This document shows positions 52,237-60,569 of a DNA stretch of 64,000 bases, one piece after another. The notes beneath the pieces were generated by a model that was given only the letters and a program-made list of their open reading frames with translations, was not told the origin of the DNA and ran no database searches. Every line of letters starts with the position of its first letter. Within the stretch, counting starts at the first letter, position 1. The stretch comes from Rhodococcus sp. HM1 (lineage in GTDB: Bacteria; Actinomycetota; Actinomycetes; Mycobacteriales; Mycobacteriaceae): assembly GCF_023218075.1 (NCBI RefSeq), contig NZ_JALPTB010000002.1, forward strand, positions 124,001 through 188,000, read 5' to 3'. Position numbers and translations under genes: made by a program.

Positions 52237-53076
52237 TCACCGAGCCGCGGCCGTGCAGATCCAACGGTCGCGGCGGGTGTCGTAGCGGACCAGACCCAGT
52301 TCGGCGAAACCGTCGAGCCACCCCCGCATCGGCCACCATCCCCACCTTCGTTGGAAAATTGTTGCGTTGGTGACGATGTCGTGAACGTGCTCGACGGGCG
52401 GGTCGGACACCGGGTGATATTGGTGGAACGCGTGAGCGCCCCCGACCCACGCAAGTTCCACATCGGATCGTGCTGCCGTGCAACCGAAGTCGGTGTCCTC
52501 GCCACCGTAACCGGTGTAGTCGGTGCAGAAACCGCCGAGCCGCCGCCAGGTGGTGGCGGTCGTCGCGAACGACAGCGACCAGAACAGGTGATGGTCTCGT
52601 GACGGAAGAACGTCATCGTCGGCCGGGACAGGCCGGGCGGGATGGGGATCGACCATTTCCGGCAGCCGGTCCAGGTCGTAGCCGTTCTCCGGCGGCGGTG
52701 GGAGGTATGTGACCGGCCCGCACAGCAGCGCATCCCGATAGCGCTCGTCGCCTGCGACATCCTCGTAGCGACGCAGCATCCCGGGCGCGGGAATGCAGTC
52801 CACGTCGAGGAACACGAGCAGCTCTGCGCCGAGATCGAGCGCACGGTCCGCCCCGAGATTGCGGGCCGCGGCGAGGGGGAGCCGGCCTTCGGCGTGAGGC
52901 ATGAACACGATGCTGGCGTCGCTGCCGGTACGAGCGACGGTCGATGCCACGCCGGGGTCGCCCATCGCGACGACGACGTGCCGGTCGGGACGTCGGTCGC
53001 CGCGGTACAACCCGCGCAACTGCAAGCTCAGGTGCCGGTGCCGATGCGCTGCAATGGTCACCACGCAGGTCTTCAC
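52237..53076 (-). CDS. GT-A fold glycosyltransferase (family 2-like)
   Basis: A 279-residue glycosyltransferase with an N-terminal nucleotide-binding strand TCVVTIAAHRHRHL, DxD-type motif in LVFLDVDCIPAPGML and the galactosyltransferase-like C-terminal motif DYTGYGGEDTDFG. GTG 53076 overlaps the stop of the next gene upstream (GTGA). It is last in a four-gene operon of glycosyltransferases. It has no membrane segment, so it transfers a sugar in the cytoplasm, possibly to a small acceptor or nascent glycolipid. Confidence 0.85.
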   Translation of the reverse strand: MKTCVVTIAAHRHRHLSLQLRGLYRGDRRPDRHVVVAMGDPGVASTVARTGSDASIVFMPHAEGRLPLAAARNLGADRALDLGAELLVFLDVDCIPAPGMLRRYEDVAGDERYRDALLCGPVTYLPPPPENGYDLDRLPEMVDPHPARPVPADDDVLPSRDHHLFWSLSFATTATTWRRLGGFCTDYTGYGGEDTDFGCTAARSDVELAWVGGAHAFHQYHPVSDPPVEHVHDIVTNATIFQRRWGWWPMRGWLDGFAELGLVRYDTRRDRWICTAAAR

Positions 53077-54074
53077 GCGCAGCTCGATTCGCCGGCGACC
53101 TTCTCGATCGCTGCCGCGGCCCGCGCGGCAGCACCCTCCGTGCCCCACAGATCCCAGCGACCCGGATCGGACCGGCGGGCACGATCGAGCAACCCGGGCC
53201 ACGCCTGCGCCTCCGGCCAGCCGGTCAGAGCCACGGCGAGGCCGGCGTGATCGAGGGCGGTGACGGTGGCGCGTTGTTCGTCGAAGGGCCGTGGCTCGGC
53301 GACGAGCACGGCGGGCCGGCGTGCCGCGGCGATGTCGGCGACCGTGTTCTGACCGGCGTGGCCGACGACGACGTGTGCGCGGCACAGCGCCGGCCACGGG
53401 TCGTCGACCCACTCCCGGCCGGCGATGCCGAGACCCTCCCACGCGAAGCGCGGATCGCACCCGGAGTACGCCTCGAGGTCCGCGGCAGTGAGGGAGGATC
53501 CTCCGCTGCCGCCGAGAACCAGCACCGTGTCCTCGTCGGGACGGAACCGCGACGAGGACCGTCCGTCGAAGCGGCTGATGCCTCCCACATAGTTGGTCCG
53601 GTCGGCGAACGGCTGCAGCCATTCCGGTTCGTACATCGCGCGCGGCCAGGCCGCGATGATGCGATCGGACAATCGGTAGGCCAGCTGATGCGCTGCGTCC
53701 GTGCGGTTTCCGGGCATGGCGACCGTCACCACGGGAATGCCGAACAGTCGTGCCGTCAGCGCGATCTCGACGGACACGTCCACGACGATCGCGGTGGGCC
53801 GCGCCCGTTCGATCCACGCGGCGAATGCAGCCTGACGGCGGCGCAGGCCGGGATCGAGGCGGGGAACCCAGTGCAGGGTCCCGAACGCGGTCGGGTCCTG
53901 CACGGTCGGCGCGGCGTCGTCGCGGGGGAGGACCACCGTCTCGGCGAAGACGCCGTCCGGATCGGAAACCGGCTCGGAGCACAGAGCGGTGACCGGGATG
54001 CCGAGGTGGGCGCAGATCGCCGCGGCGCGGGAGCGGTGCCCGTGGCCGTGATGGTGGATGTAGTAGCCGATCAT
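53073..54074 (-). CDS. GT-B fold glycosyltransferase (MurG/MGT-like)
   Basis: A 333-residue protein. The start IGYYIHHHGHGHRSRA is a glycine/histidine-rich acceptor-side loop seen in MurG- and UGT-like enzymes. The C-terminal donor domain has VLVLGGSGGSSL, HVVVGHAGQNTVADIAAARR and VLVAEPRPFDEQ, resembling the UDP-sugar-binding region. ATG 54074 overlaps the upstream stop (ATGA); GTG 54098 would add 8 residues. It is the third gene of the glycosyltransferase operon. Confidence 0.85.
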   Translation of the reverse strand: MIGYYIHHHGHGHRSRAAAICAHLGIPVTALCSEPVSDPDGVFAETVVLPRDDAAPTVQDPTAFGTLHWVPRLDPGLRRRQAAFAAWIERARPTAIVVDVSVEIALTARLFGIPVVTVAMPGNRTDAAHQLAYRLSDRIIAAWPRAMYEPEWLQPFADRTNYVGGISRFDGRSSSRFRPDEDTVLVLGGSGGSSLTAADLEAYSGCDPRFAWEGLGIAGREWVDDPWPALCRAHVVVGHAGQNTVADIAAARRPAVLVAEPRPFDEQRATVTALDHAGLAVALTGWPEAQAWPGLLDRARRSDPGRWDLWGTEGAAARAAAAIEKVAGESSCA

Positions 54075-55177
54075 CAGGTGACACCCACTCGGGGACATGC
54101 TGTTCGGAGCAGGTCCCGGTAGAGGTCGAGGTAGGTGGCGACCATGACCTGCTCGGAGCAGTACGACTGCGCCCGCGCCCGTGCCGCCTCGCGCGGGAGA
54201 GTCGCTGCGACGGGCACGGCCTCGGCCATCGCGGCGGTGTCCCCGTCAGGGACGAGAACCCCGCAGTCGGGTGTGAGGAGTTCGGGGATCGCACCGCGCG
54301 CGAACGCCACCACCGGGGTTCCGCAGGCCAGCGCCTCGGCGACGACCAGACCATAGGGCTCGTCCCAGCAGGGTGTCACCAGGACAGCGGCGGCGCGACC
54401 CACCTCCGCGGCGAGATCGGCACGATCGAGATGCCCGAGATGGATCACGTCGTCACCGAGGTGCGGGTCGATGTGCTCGTCGAAATAGGAAGGGGCGCAG
54501 ATCGGTCCGGCGATCCGGAGTCTTCGGCCGGAGCGCCGGGCCGCGTCGATCGCCAGGTGCGCACCCTTCTCCGGAACGAGGCGACCGAACCACATCAGGT
54601 CGGTTCCGCCGGGGCCGGGCGGCCAAGCCTGCAGGTTCACCCCGTTGTGGATCACGGTCGCGGGTGTCCCGAGCGCATGACGCCACGCCGCGGCGGTGTG
54701 ACGGCTCACCGCGACGAAGGTGGCGGGACACCCGCCGGGCGTGGCCAGCGCGGATTCGATCCACGGCGTCGGGGGCGTGTGGAGCGTGCACACCACCGGA
54801 ACGTCGAGCGTGTGCGCCATTGCCACCGGCAGGTAGTGGAGGCTGTGGTTGTGGATCACGTCGAAGCGCCCGGCGAGCGGTCCGGCCAGCTGCAGCATCA
54901 ACGACAGATACGCGTGGTGGTCCGCGAGAAACGTTTCCGGCACCATCGATTCGTCGGTGCGTGCGGCCGCGCTCGGGGCGAACTCGTGGACGTCGAGAAA
55001 CGTGGCGTGCAGACCGGGATCCGATCCTTCCGCTGCGAACAGCGTGACGCGGTGCCCGGCATCGGTGAGCGCGTGGGCCAGGTGCCAGATGTGCGCCTCG
55101 AGTCCACCGGCGAACGGCTCGCGGATGGGGTACCTGTTGGACGCGATCAGCGCGATCCGCAGCGACCCGGTGCTCAC
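54074..55177 (-). CDS. GT4-type glycosyltransferase
   Basis: A 367-residue GT-B enzyme of families 4/1. N-terminal motif PFAGGLEAHIWHLAHAL, then FDVIHNHSLHYL, central TVIHNGVNLQAWPPG and FGRLVPEKGAHLAIDAARR, and C-terminal ExxxxxxxE motif EPYGLVVAEALACGTPVVAF. It transfers a sugar from a nucleotide donor with retention. GTG 55177 overlaps the stop of the upstream glycosyltransferase. It is the second gene of the operon. Confidence 0.9.
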   Translation of the reverse strand: MSTGSLRIALIASNRYPIREPFAGGLEAHIWHLAHALTDAGHRVTLFAAEGSDPGLHATFLDVHEFAPSAAARTDESMVPETFLADHHAYLSLMLQLAGPLAGRFDVIHNHSLHYLPVAMAHTLDVPVVCTLHTPPTPWIESALATPGGCPATFVAVSRHTAAAWRHALGTPATVIHNGVNLQAWPPGPGGTDLMWFGRLVPEKGAHLAIDAARRSGRRLRIAGPICAPSYFDEHIDPHLGDDVIHLGHLDRADLAAEVGRAAAVLVTPCWDEPYGLVVAEALACGTPVVAFARGAIPELLTPDCGVLVPDGDTAAMAEAVPVAATLPREAARARAQSYCSEQVMVATYLDLYRDLLRTACPRVGVT

Positions 55178-56262
55178 GACCGTCCCCGTTCACGCAGTGC
55201 CCGCTCGTAGAGATCCCGGTGGGTGCGCGCGATGTTCCGGCGCTGGGCGAGCCGGCTCTCCCATGCGGGCCGAGGAAGAGGCCGAGGGCGGTGGTACAGA
55301 TCGCGGATGCCGCGGTCGAGCGAATCGGGATCGAACCGGTGCTCGTCGAATTCGAAGACCGCGCACGGTTGTTGCTGCCCGTAGAAGCCGCAGCTCGGCG
55401 CGGCGACGGCGGTTCCCAGGTCGTGGCAGGCCTCCAGCCACCCCGAGTGCGTGCCGAAGCGGTAGGGCAGGACCGAGACGGTCAGCGACGAGAGGTAGCG
55501 CCACAACTCGTCGTCGGAGAAGTAGGGGTGGACCAGCACCTCGACGCCGGGGCGGTCCGCGAAGGTCGTCAGTGCGGCTCCGGTGTCGGGTGCGTACCAA
55601 TGATTGCCCGGATCGAAGATCTCGTCGTGGAGGTCGATGCGCAGGATCGCTCCGGGCAGCGAACCGATTGTCTCGGACAGTGTTTCGACGACGGGCAGCA
55701 CGTCCATGTTCGCGCGCAGGCTCTTCGCGTGCACACCGACCACGAACCGGTCCTCGGCCGGGCGCGTGCGGTCGAACCACTCCTTCTCCACGACGTGCGG
55801 ATGCGGGACGACCGTGGCGGAGCGTCCCCACACCTCGTGGATGCGTGCCGCCGCGCCGGGGGTGAGGGTGATCAGTTCGGTGGCGCCGCGGATCAGGACG
55901 TCGAGTTGTTTCTCGTGTGCACCCGGAGTGTCGTGGTGCGGATTACGAAGATCGTGCACCGTGTACACCAACGGGATTCGATGGTCGTCGAGCTCGGCGA
56001 CGATGTCCTCGAGCTGGGCAGGCTCGATCGCGTCGAATCCGAAATGCACGTGGAAGACGTCGAATTCGTGGTGGTGCTCGGTGACCCAGCCGGGCTCGAG
56101 CATCAGCGGAGGCCACCAGCCGCCGGGAACCGTGCGGCCGTCCGCCGGCACCGGATCCGGCATCCGCGTCACCCCGTCGCCGTCCGGATCCGCCAGGTGC
56201 CGAACGTAGACATGCGAGGCGGGTACCGACGCAACACGAACGGATCGCACGAGTTCGCTCAC
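55174..56262 (-). CDS. Glycosyltransferase (GT-B), first gene of the operon
   Basis: About 362 residues. FDVFHVHFGFDAIEP and VYTVHDLRNPHHDTPG form the N-terminal domain; ELITLTPGAAARI, VVPHPHVVEKEWFD and SVLPYRFGTHSGWLEACHD the C-terminal domain, which holds a GT4-like donor site. The start is uncertain: GTG 56262 or GTG 56250; the longer frame up to 56463 overlaps the hemerythrin promoter and looks non-coding. GGGTAT lies near 56310-56315 on the minus strand, a possible SigF -10 without a convincing -35. Confidence 0.75.
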   Translation of the reverse strand: MSELVRSVRVASVPASHVYVRHLADPDGDGVTRMPDPVPADGRTVPGGWWPPLMLEPGWVTEHHHEFDVFHVHFGFDAIEPAQLEDIVAELDDHRIPLVYTVHDLRNPHHDTPGAHEKQLDVLIRGATELITLTPGAAARIHEVWGRSATVVPHPHVVEKEWFDRTRPAEDRFVVGVHAKSLRANMDVLPVVETLSETIGSLPGAILRIDLHDEIFDPGNHWYAPDTGAALTTFADRPGVEVLVHPYFSDDELWRYLSSLTVSVLPYRFGTHSGWLEACHDLGTAVAAPSCGFYGQQQPCAVFEFDEHRFDPDSLDRGIRDLYHRPRPLPRPAWESRLAQRRNIARTHRDLYERALRERGRS

Positions 56263-56397
56263 TTCCCACGAGATCGGGTGACGGCCGTATCGACGGTGGC
56301 CGGCCGGGACGACCGAGGGATACCCAGAAAGTCGACTGCCACACCCGAGAGGTTCGGAAATCGACCCCGCGGTCCGGAAATCGGCAGGCGGCCGAAC

Positions 56398-56422
56398 GGT
56401 TTCCGGGAACCCGGACCGGGTT
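56398..56422 (+). promoter_or_regulatory. SigF-like promoter of the hemerythrin gene
   Basis: GTTT at 56398-56401, 15-base spacer, then GGGTTA at 56417-56422, one base off the GGGTAT consensus, 35 bp before ATG 56457. Confidence 0.55.
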
Positions 56423-56456
56423 ACCCGCCACTGGAGCAATCGAAGGGAAGGTAGCG

Positions 56457-57032
56457 ATGACAACGAGCGAGCGCGACGTGATCGAGGTCCTCACCCACGA
56501 TCACCGCGAAGTGGAACGGATGTTCGCCGAACTCGAGGCACTCCACGGCATCGGAACCGACGAGGCGCGGCAGCGGCGCAAGGATCTCACCGACCAGGTG
56601 ACCATCGAGCTGGTGCGGCATTCGGTCGCCGAGGAGGCCGACGTCTATCCGGCCGTGAAGAAGAAGGTCAGCGAAAGCGAGGCCGAGCACGCCAAGGAAG
56701 AGCACGCGGAGGCCGAGAGAACGATGAAGCGGCTGGAGGGGTTGAAGCCGGACGAGCCGGAGTTCGAAGCCCAGCTCGCACTGCTGATGCAGGAGGTCCG
56801 CGAACACGTCGCCGAGGAGGAGAGCGAGATCTTCCCGCACATGCGGAGCGTCTTCACCCAGGAGGAACTGATCGACCTCGGGAAGAAGGTGGAGTCGACG
56901 AAGAAGCTGGCGCCGACGCGGCCGCACCCGTCCGCCCCGGACGAACCGCCGGGCGACAAGATCCTCGGCCCGGTCACCGGCCTGCTCGACCGTATGCGTG
57001 ACGCGGTGACCAAGCGCGGAACCGAACGATGA
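56457..57032 (+). CDS. Hemerythrin HHE-domain protein
   Basis: A 191-residue helical protein with two HHE units: THDHREVERMFAELE and VRHSVAEEADVYPAV in the first half, then AKEEHAEAERTMKRL and VREHVAEEESEIFPHM in the second, giving the His/Glu ligand set for a di-iron site. The C-terminal 40 residues are proline-rich and basic. Such proteins in mycobacteria bind O2 or NO and affect peroxide resistance and SigF output. GAAGGGAAGG precedes ATG 56457. Confidence 0.92.
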   Translation: MTTSERDVIEVLTHDHREVERMFAELEALHGIGTDEARQRRKDLTDQVTIELVRHSVAEEADVYPAVKKKVSESEAEHAKEEHAEAERTMKRLEGLKPDEPEFEAQLALLMQEVREHVAEEESEIFPHMRSVFTQEELIDLGKKVESTKKLAPTRPHPSAPDEPPGDKILGPVTGLLDRMRDAVTKRGTER

Positions 57033-57056
57033 GGACGTGATCGATCGGGGATTGTG

Positions 57057-57084
57057 CCGATTCGGGAGGACTGTGCCGAATCGG
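57057..57084. terminator. Hairpin between convergent hemerythrin and PAS-ANTAR genes
   Basis: CCGATTCGG (57057-57065) pairs with CCGAATCGG (57076-57084), a 9-bp stem with a 10-base loop. Each arm is also nearly palindromic. It is a moderate bidirectional terminator candidate. Confidence 0.45.
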
Positions 57085-57128
57085 ACAGTTCGGGTGATAC
57101 CCGCGAGCCGGCCCGGGGTGCAGGTCGC

Positions 57129-57824
57129 TCAGGGGCGGCTCGCGGGGCGATCCTCGCGGGAGATCGTCCGGTGCACGGTCATCAGGAAGTGGTCGAACTC
57201 GTTTCGCGAGGAATCGGAAATCTTCGGTCCGGATCCGCCGGTGACGACGTCGACGATGCGCTGGGCCAGCGCCCGGAGCTTGGTGTTCGTCTCCTGAGAC
57301 CGCCACGTGAGGATCTCGAAGGCGTGCTCGGCGGAGATTCCGTACACGACCATCAGCACACCCTTGGCCTGCTCGATGATCGCGCGTGACTCGGCGAAAG
57401 TGGACATCGCTTCGTCGACGGTCTCACGGATCTCGTCCGCGTAGCTCTCGGTGAGGTCGACGTAGAACCCGGACGTGCCGATGACCGCGCCGGTGTCGTC
57501 GAGCAGCTGGTCACCGACCACGACGACCTGCTTGACGTTCCCGGCGACGTCCACGATCCGGTGCCGGCTGCTGAACGGCCTGCCGGTCGTGCGCTGAGCG
57601 TTCAGCACCTCGGTGATCTGCTGCAGATCCTCCGGATGCTTGTGGGACAGAACCAATTCCGTTGTCGGATGCACCGTACCGGGCTCGTATCCGTGCATCC
57701 GAGCCACCGCATCGGACCACTCCCATTCGTCGGTTGCGACGATGTACCGGAAGCTGCCGACACGCTGGGGCCTGTCGGCGCGCAGCTCCCGTCCTGCGCG
57801 GGTATCCGTGGTCGAATCGGTCAT
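57129..57824 (-). CDS. PAS-ANTAR domain protein
   Basis: A 231-residue protein with a PAS domain (22-130: GSFRYIVATDEWEWSDAVAR, HPEDLQQITEVL, GTSGFYVDLTESY) and an ANTAR RNA-binding domain (about 140-200: IIEQAKGVLMVVYGISAEHA, then LRALAQRIVD). It is the second ANTAR protein in this window and has a different sensor, so at least two signals may feed RNA-level control here. It is convergent with the hemerythrin gene. Confidence 0.9.
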   Translation of the reverse strand: MTDSTTDTRAGRELRADRPQRVGSFRYIVATDEWEWSDAVARMHGYEPGTVHPTTELVLSHKHPEDLQQITEVLNAQRTTGRPFSSRHRIVDVAGNVKQVVVVGDQLLDDTGAVIGTSGFYVDLTESYADEIRETVDEAMSTFAESRAIIEQAKGVLMVVYGISAEHAFEILTWRSQETNTKLRALAQRIVDVVTGGSGPKISDSSRNEFDHFLMTVHRTISREDRPASRP

Positions 57825-58017
57825 TCCGCGATTATGCCGCGAAGGGTGTTACCTCGACCACTCGGTCCCGATTCCCGAACCGCCGAGGGGCACCGACCGC
57901 GGGGAGACGGTCGCCTTCTGTGACGGGTGTGCAGGAAACCGACCGTGCGGGTTGAAATTCCGTTCGCGGGGTACTCCTGTGCGCACCGTATGCGGCGGTG
58001 CAGCTCGGGAGGTTCCG

Positions 58018-58458
58018 GTGCGTTGGCGGCGAGGCGTGGTCGCAGGAATCGTGGCGGTGTCCTTGTCGTGCGGCTGCTCGGGTCTGCCCGGGGGAACGGA
58101 GGGGGATCTGTCGCGGGCGGCGGAGGATGCGGCATCGGCGACCGCGTCCGCCCAGCTGGGACTGTCGCTGGTCACTGCGCACCGCACCACCGGTAACCAC
58201 GCGGACGTGGTGCTCGACGACGCTCTGGAGACGGTTCTCACCTCCTACAGCGCTACGGCCACCGCCGAGACGGCGTCGCCGGAGGAGGCGGCGCACCGGG
58301 ACGTGCTGCTCGGCTACCTCGACGACGCGGTAGCGGTGCTCGGCCGGGCCCGCGGGCACGTCGCCGGCGTGCCGGGGTCCGCGGACGCAGCGTCCCTCGA
58401 CCAGGAACTTCGCCGGCTCACCGACACGCTGTCGGCGTTCGGGGAGGGCGCGCGGTGA
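58018..58458 (+). CDS. Putative small lipoprotein or secreted protein
   Basis: 146 residues. The N-terminus MRWRRGVVAGIVAVSLSCGC looks like a signal peptide with cysteines at its end, but the lipobox (SLSC or SCGC) is imperfect. The mature part is Ala-rich and helical. GGGAGG ends 5 bases before GTG 58018. Its stop overlaps the Nramp-like GTG start, so it is the first gene of that operon. I do not recognise a family. It may assist the transporter outside the membrane (inference). Confidence 0.7.
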   Translation: MRWRRGVVAGIVAVSLSCGCSGLPGGTEGDLSRAAEDAASATASAQLGLSLVTAHRTTGNHADVVLDDALETVLTSYSATATAETASPEEAAHRDVLLGYLDDAVAVLGRARGHVAGVPGSADAASLDQELRRLTDTLSAFGEGAR

Positions 58459-59684
58459 CGAAACTGTTCGCCGTCGCACTCGGCGTTCTCACCGCCATCG
58501 GCGGTTTCCTCGATATCGGGGACCTGGTCACCAACGCGGTCGTCGGATCCCGTTTCGGGCTGAGCCTGGTCTGGGTCGTCGTGCTTGGGGTCGGGGGCAT
58601 CTGCCTGTACGCGAACATGGCCGGACGGGTCGCCGCGGTCAGCGGGCGCGCGACGTTCGAGATCATCCGCGAGCGTCTCGGTCCCCGCGCGGCGCTGGCG
58701 GACCTCGCAGCGTCCTTCCTGATCAACCTCATGACACTGACCGCCGAGGTCGGCGGCGTCGCGCTGGCGCTGCAACTCGCGTCCGGCGTCGGGCCCCTGA
58801 TGTGGATGCCGGTCGCGGCGTTCGCGGTGTGGCTGGTGATCTGGCGGGTCCGTTTCACCGTCATGGAGAACGTCACCGGACTGGCCGGACTGTGCCTGAT
58901 CGTGTTCGGGGTGGCGCTGTTCCTGCTGGGGCCCGACTGGGGTGAACTCGGACAGCAGATCCTCGCCCCGGCCGTCCCCGAAGCCGAGTCGACCGCGGTG
59001 TACTGGTTCTATGCGGTCGCATTGTTCGGGGCTGCGATGACGCCGTACGAGGTGTTCTTCTTCTCGTCGGGTGCGCTCGAGGAGAAGTGGACCGTCGAGG
59101 ACCTGGGCAAGGCCCGGCTCAACGTGCTCGTCGGTTTCCCGCTCGGCGGGGTCCTCTCGGTGTGTGTGGCCGCCTGCGCCGCGGTGGTGCTGCTCCCGCA
59201 GAACATCGGCGTCGAATCCCTCTCCCAGATCGTCCTGCCGGTGGCCGAGGCCGGCGGTCGCCTGGCGCTGGCGTTCGCGATCGTCGGGATCGTCGCCGCG
59301 ACTTTCGGTGCGGCCCTCGAGACGACGCTGTCCAGCGGCTACACGCTCGCGCAGTTCTTCGGCTGGCGGTGGGGCAAGTTCCGGGCTCCCGCGGACGCCG
59401 CCCGTTTCCACCTGGTGATGATCGTGTCGCTGCTCGTGGGACTCGCGATCCTCGCGACCGGCGTCGATCCCGTTCTGGTGACCGAGGTTTCTGTGGTCTT
59501 CTCGGCGGTGGCGCTGCCGTTGACCTACATTCCGATCCTCATCGTCGCCAACGACCCCGAATACATGGGCGAGCACGTCAACGGCCGGGTCGTCAACGCT
59601 TTCGCGCTGGCCTACGTGCCCGTGATCGTCGCCGCCTCGGCCGCTGCGGTACCCCTGCTGATCATGACGGGAGCCGGATCGTGA
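58455..59684 (+). CDS. Nramp-family divalent metal transporter, atypical
   Basis: A 409-residue membrane protein with about 11 hydrophobic segments and Nramp-like topology. The first-helix metal motif, DPGN in classical Nramp, reads DIGD (residues 20-23). The sixth-helix MPH motif reads TPY in FGAAMTPYEVFFF, so the metal-selecting Met is replaced. These changes suggest a substrate other than Mn2+/Fe2+, such as Mg2+ or another ion. GTG 58455 overlaps the lipoprotein stop; the next gene starts within its own stop. PRC-barrel-like partners follow. Confidence 0.82.
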   Translation: MTKLFAVALGVLTAIGGFLDIGDLVTNAVVGSRFGLSLVWVVVLGVGGICLYANMAGRVAAVSGRATFEIIRERLGPRAALADLAASFLINLMTLTAEVGGVALALQLASGVGPLMWMPVAAFAVWLVIWRVRFTVMENVTGLAGLCLIVFGVALFLLGPDWGELGQQILAPAVPEAESTAVYWFYAVALFGAAMTPYEVFFFSSGALEEKWTVEDLGKARLNVLVGFPLGGVLSVCVAACAAVVLLPQNIGVESLSQIVLPVAEAGGRLALAFAIVGIVAATFGAALETTLSSGYTLAQFFGWRWGKFRAPADAARFHLVMIVSLLVGLAILATGVDPVLVTEVSVVFSAVALPLTYIPILIVANDPEYMGEHVNGRVVNAFALAYVPVIVAASAAAVPLLIMTGAGS

Positions 59685-60085
59685 CCGAATCGGACGCTCT
59701 GCCTCGGCTGCCGATCGAGGGTCGTGTCCTCGACGCGCGGTTGCACCTGCTGGACCGGCTGCTCGTCGACGTCGACGGCCGCCCGGTCACCACCGTCGAC
59801 GATCTCGAGCTCGACGGCATCGAAACGGGACGGGAGATCCCGGCCGGGGCGGCGCCGCCGCGGGTGCAGGCGATCCTGAGCGGCAACGCGCTGCCGACGC
59901 GCATCTTCGGCGGCACACCGCCGGACTCGCGGCTGGACCGCATCGACTGGGCGGACGTGGACCGCATCGACGTGGCGGTGCACCTGACCGTGCACGGTGA
60001 CGACCTCGACCACCTGTGGATCGAACGATGGGTCCGCGACCACGTCGTCGGACGGATCCCGGGAGGTCGTCGTGCGGTTGAGTGA
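59681..60085 (+). CDS. Hypothetical PRC-barrel-like protein
   Basis: 134 residues, soluble and acidic. Its first half (GRVLDARLHLLDRLLVDVDG, then RPVTTVDDLELDG) resembles a PRC-barrel beta sheet; the middle has ILSGNALPTRIFGG; the end is charged (DHLWIERWVRDHVVGRIPGG). GTG 59681 overlaps the transporter stop. It overlaps the next gene by 14 bp. It is likely a cytoplasmic partner of the Nramp-like transporter, as PRC proteins commonly accompany metal carriers. Confidence 0.7.
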   Translation: MTESDALPRLPIEGRVLDARLHLLDRLLVDVDGRPVTTVDDLELDGIETGREIPAGAAPPRVQAILSGNALPTRIFGGTPPDSRLDRIDWADVDRIDVAVHLTVHGDDLDHLWIERWVRDHVVGRIPGGRRAVE

Positions 60086-60389
60086 GATCGTCGGGGCCCG
60101 AGTCCGCGACAGCGACGGCAACGGTCTCGGCACGGTCGTCGACGTCCGGTTCGCTCTTGCGGGGAATGAGGGCCCCACCCTGGCGGCGCTGCTGGTCAGC
60201 CCGAGATCCGCGGGCTCGTTCCTCGGATACGAACGGAGTTCGGTCGACGCCCCGGCGCTGATCGCCCGCTATCTGCGGTGGCGGCACCGCGGTACGTTCC
60301 TGGTCCGGTGGGCCGATGTGCGCCGTGTCGGAGACGGATGGGTCGACGTGCGCGACGGTTACCGCAAGTTCGCGCCCGCCCTGCCGTGA
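60072..60389 (+). CDS. PRC-barrel domain protein
   Basis: 105 residues: RLSEIVGARVRDSDGNGLGT then VVDVRFAL is the PRC-barrel core, and the C-terminal half ends GDGWVDVRDGYRKFAPALP. GTG 60072 has GGGAGG 5 bases upstream within the previous gene, so translation is coupled. It is the last gene of the lipoprotein/Nramp-like/PRC operon. PRC domains often regulate partners by protein binding; the target is inferred to be the transporter. Confidence 0.78.
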   Translation: MRLSEIVGARVRDSDGNGLGTVVDVRFALAGNEGPTLAALLVSPRSAGSFLGYERSSVDAPALIARYLRWRHRGTFLVRWADVRRVGDGWVDVRDGYRKFAPALP

Positions 60390-60425
60390 CTCCGGGCGGA
60401 GTCGATCGGCTGGCTGACGAGGGGT

Positions 60426-60509
60426 TCATCCTTGCTGGCGCGGGCCCGATCTCTTGGCGATCACGAAGACGACGACGCCGATCAGAATGAGGATTGCAAT
60501 CAGTTCCAT
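60426..60509 (-). CDS. Possible 27-residue single-pass membrane peptide
   Basis: MELIAILILIGVVVFVIAKR followed by SGPRQQG: one hydrophobic helix and a short basic tail, a common form for small membrane proteins. No clear ribosome site precedes ATG 60509. It lies in the 180-bp gap between the PRC gene and the decarboxylase gene. Coding status is uncertain. Confidence 0.35.
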   Translation of the reverse strand: MELIAILILIGVVVFVIAKRSGPRQQG

Positions 60510-60569
60510 GGCGCAGGGGTACCCCGTGGTGCCGAATCGAACCGGTCCCGAACGGGTACCCGCTGCGGC

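Noticed and set aside
60553-60562. CGGGTACCCG palindrome before the decarboxylase as a SigF promoter
   Set aside because: GGGTAC resembles a -10, but no GTTT-like -35 lies 15-17 bp upstream.
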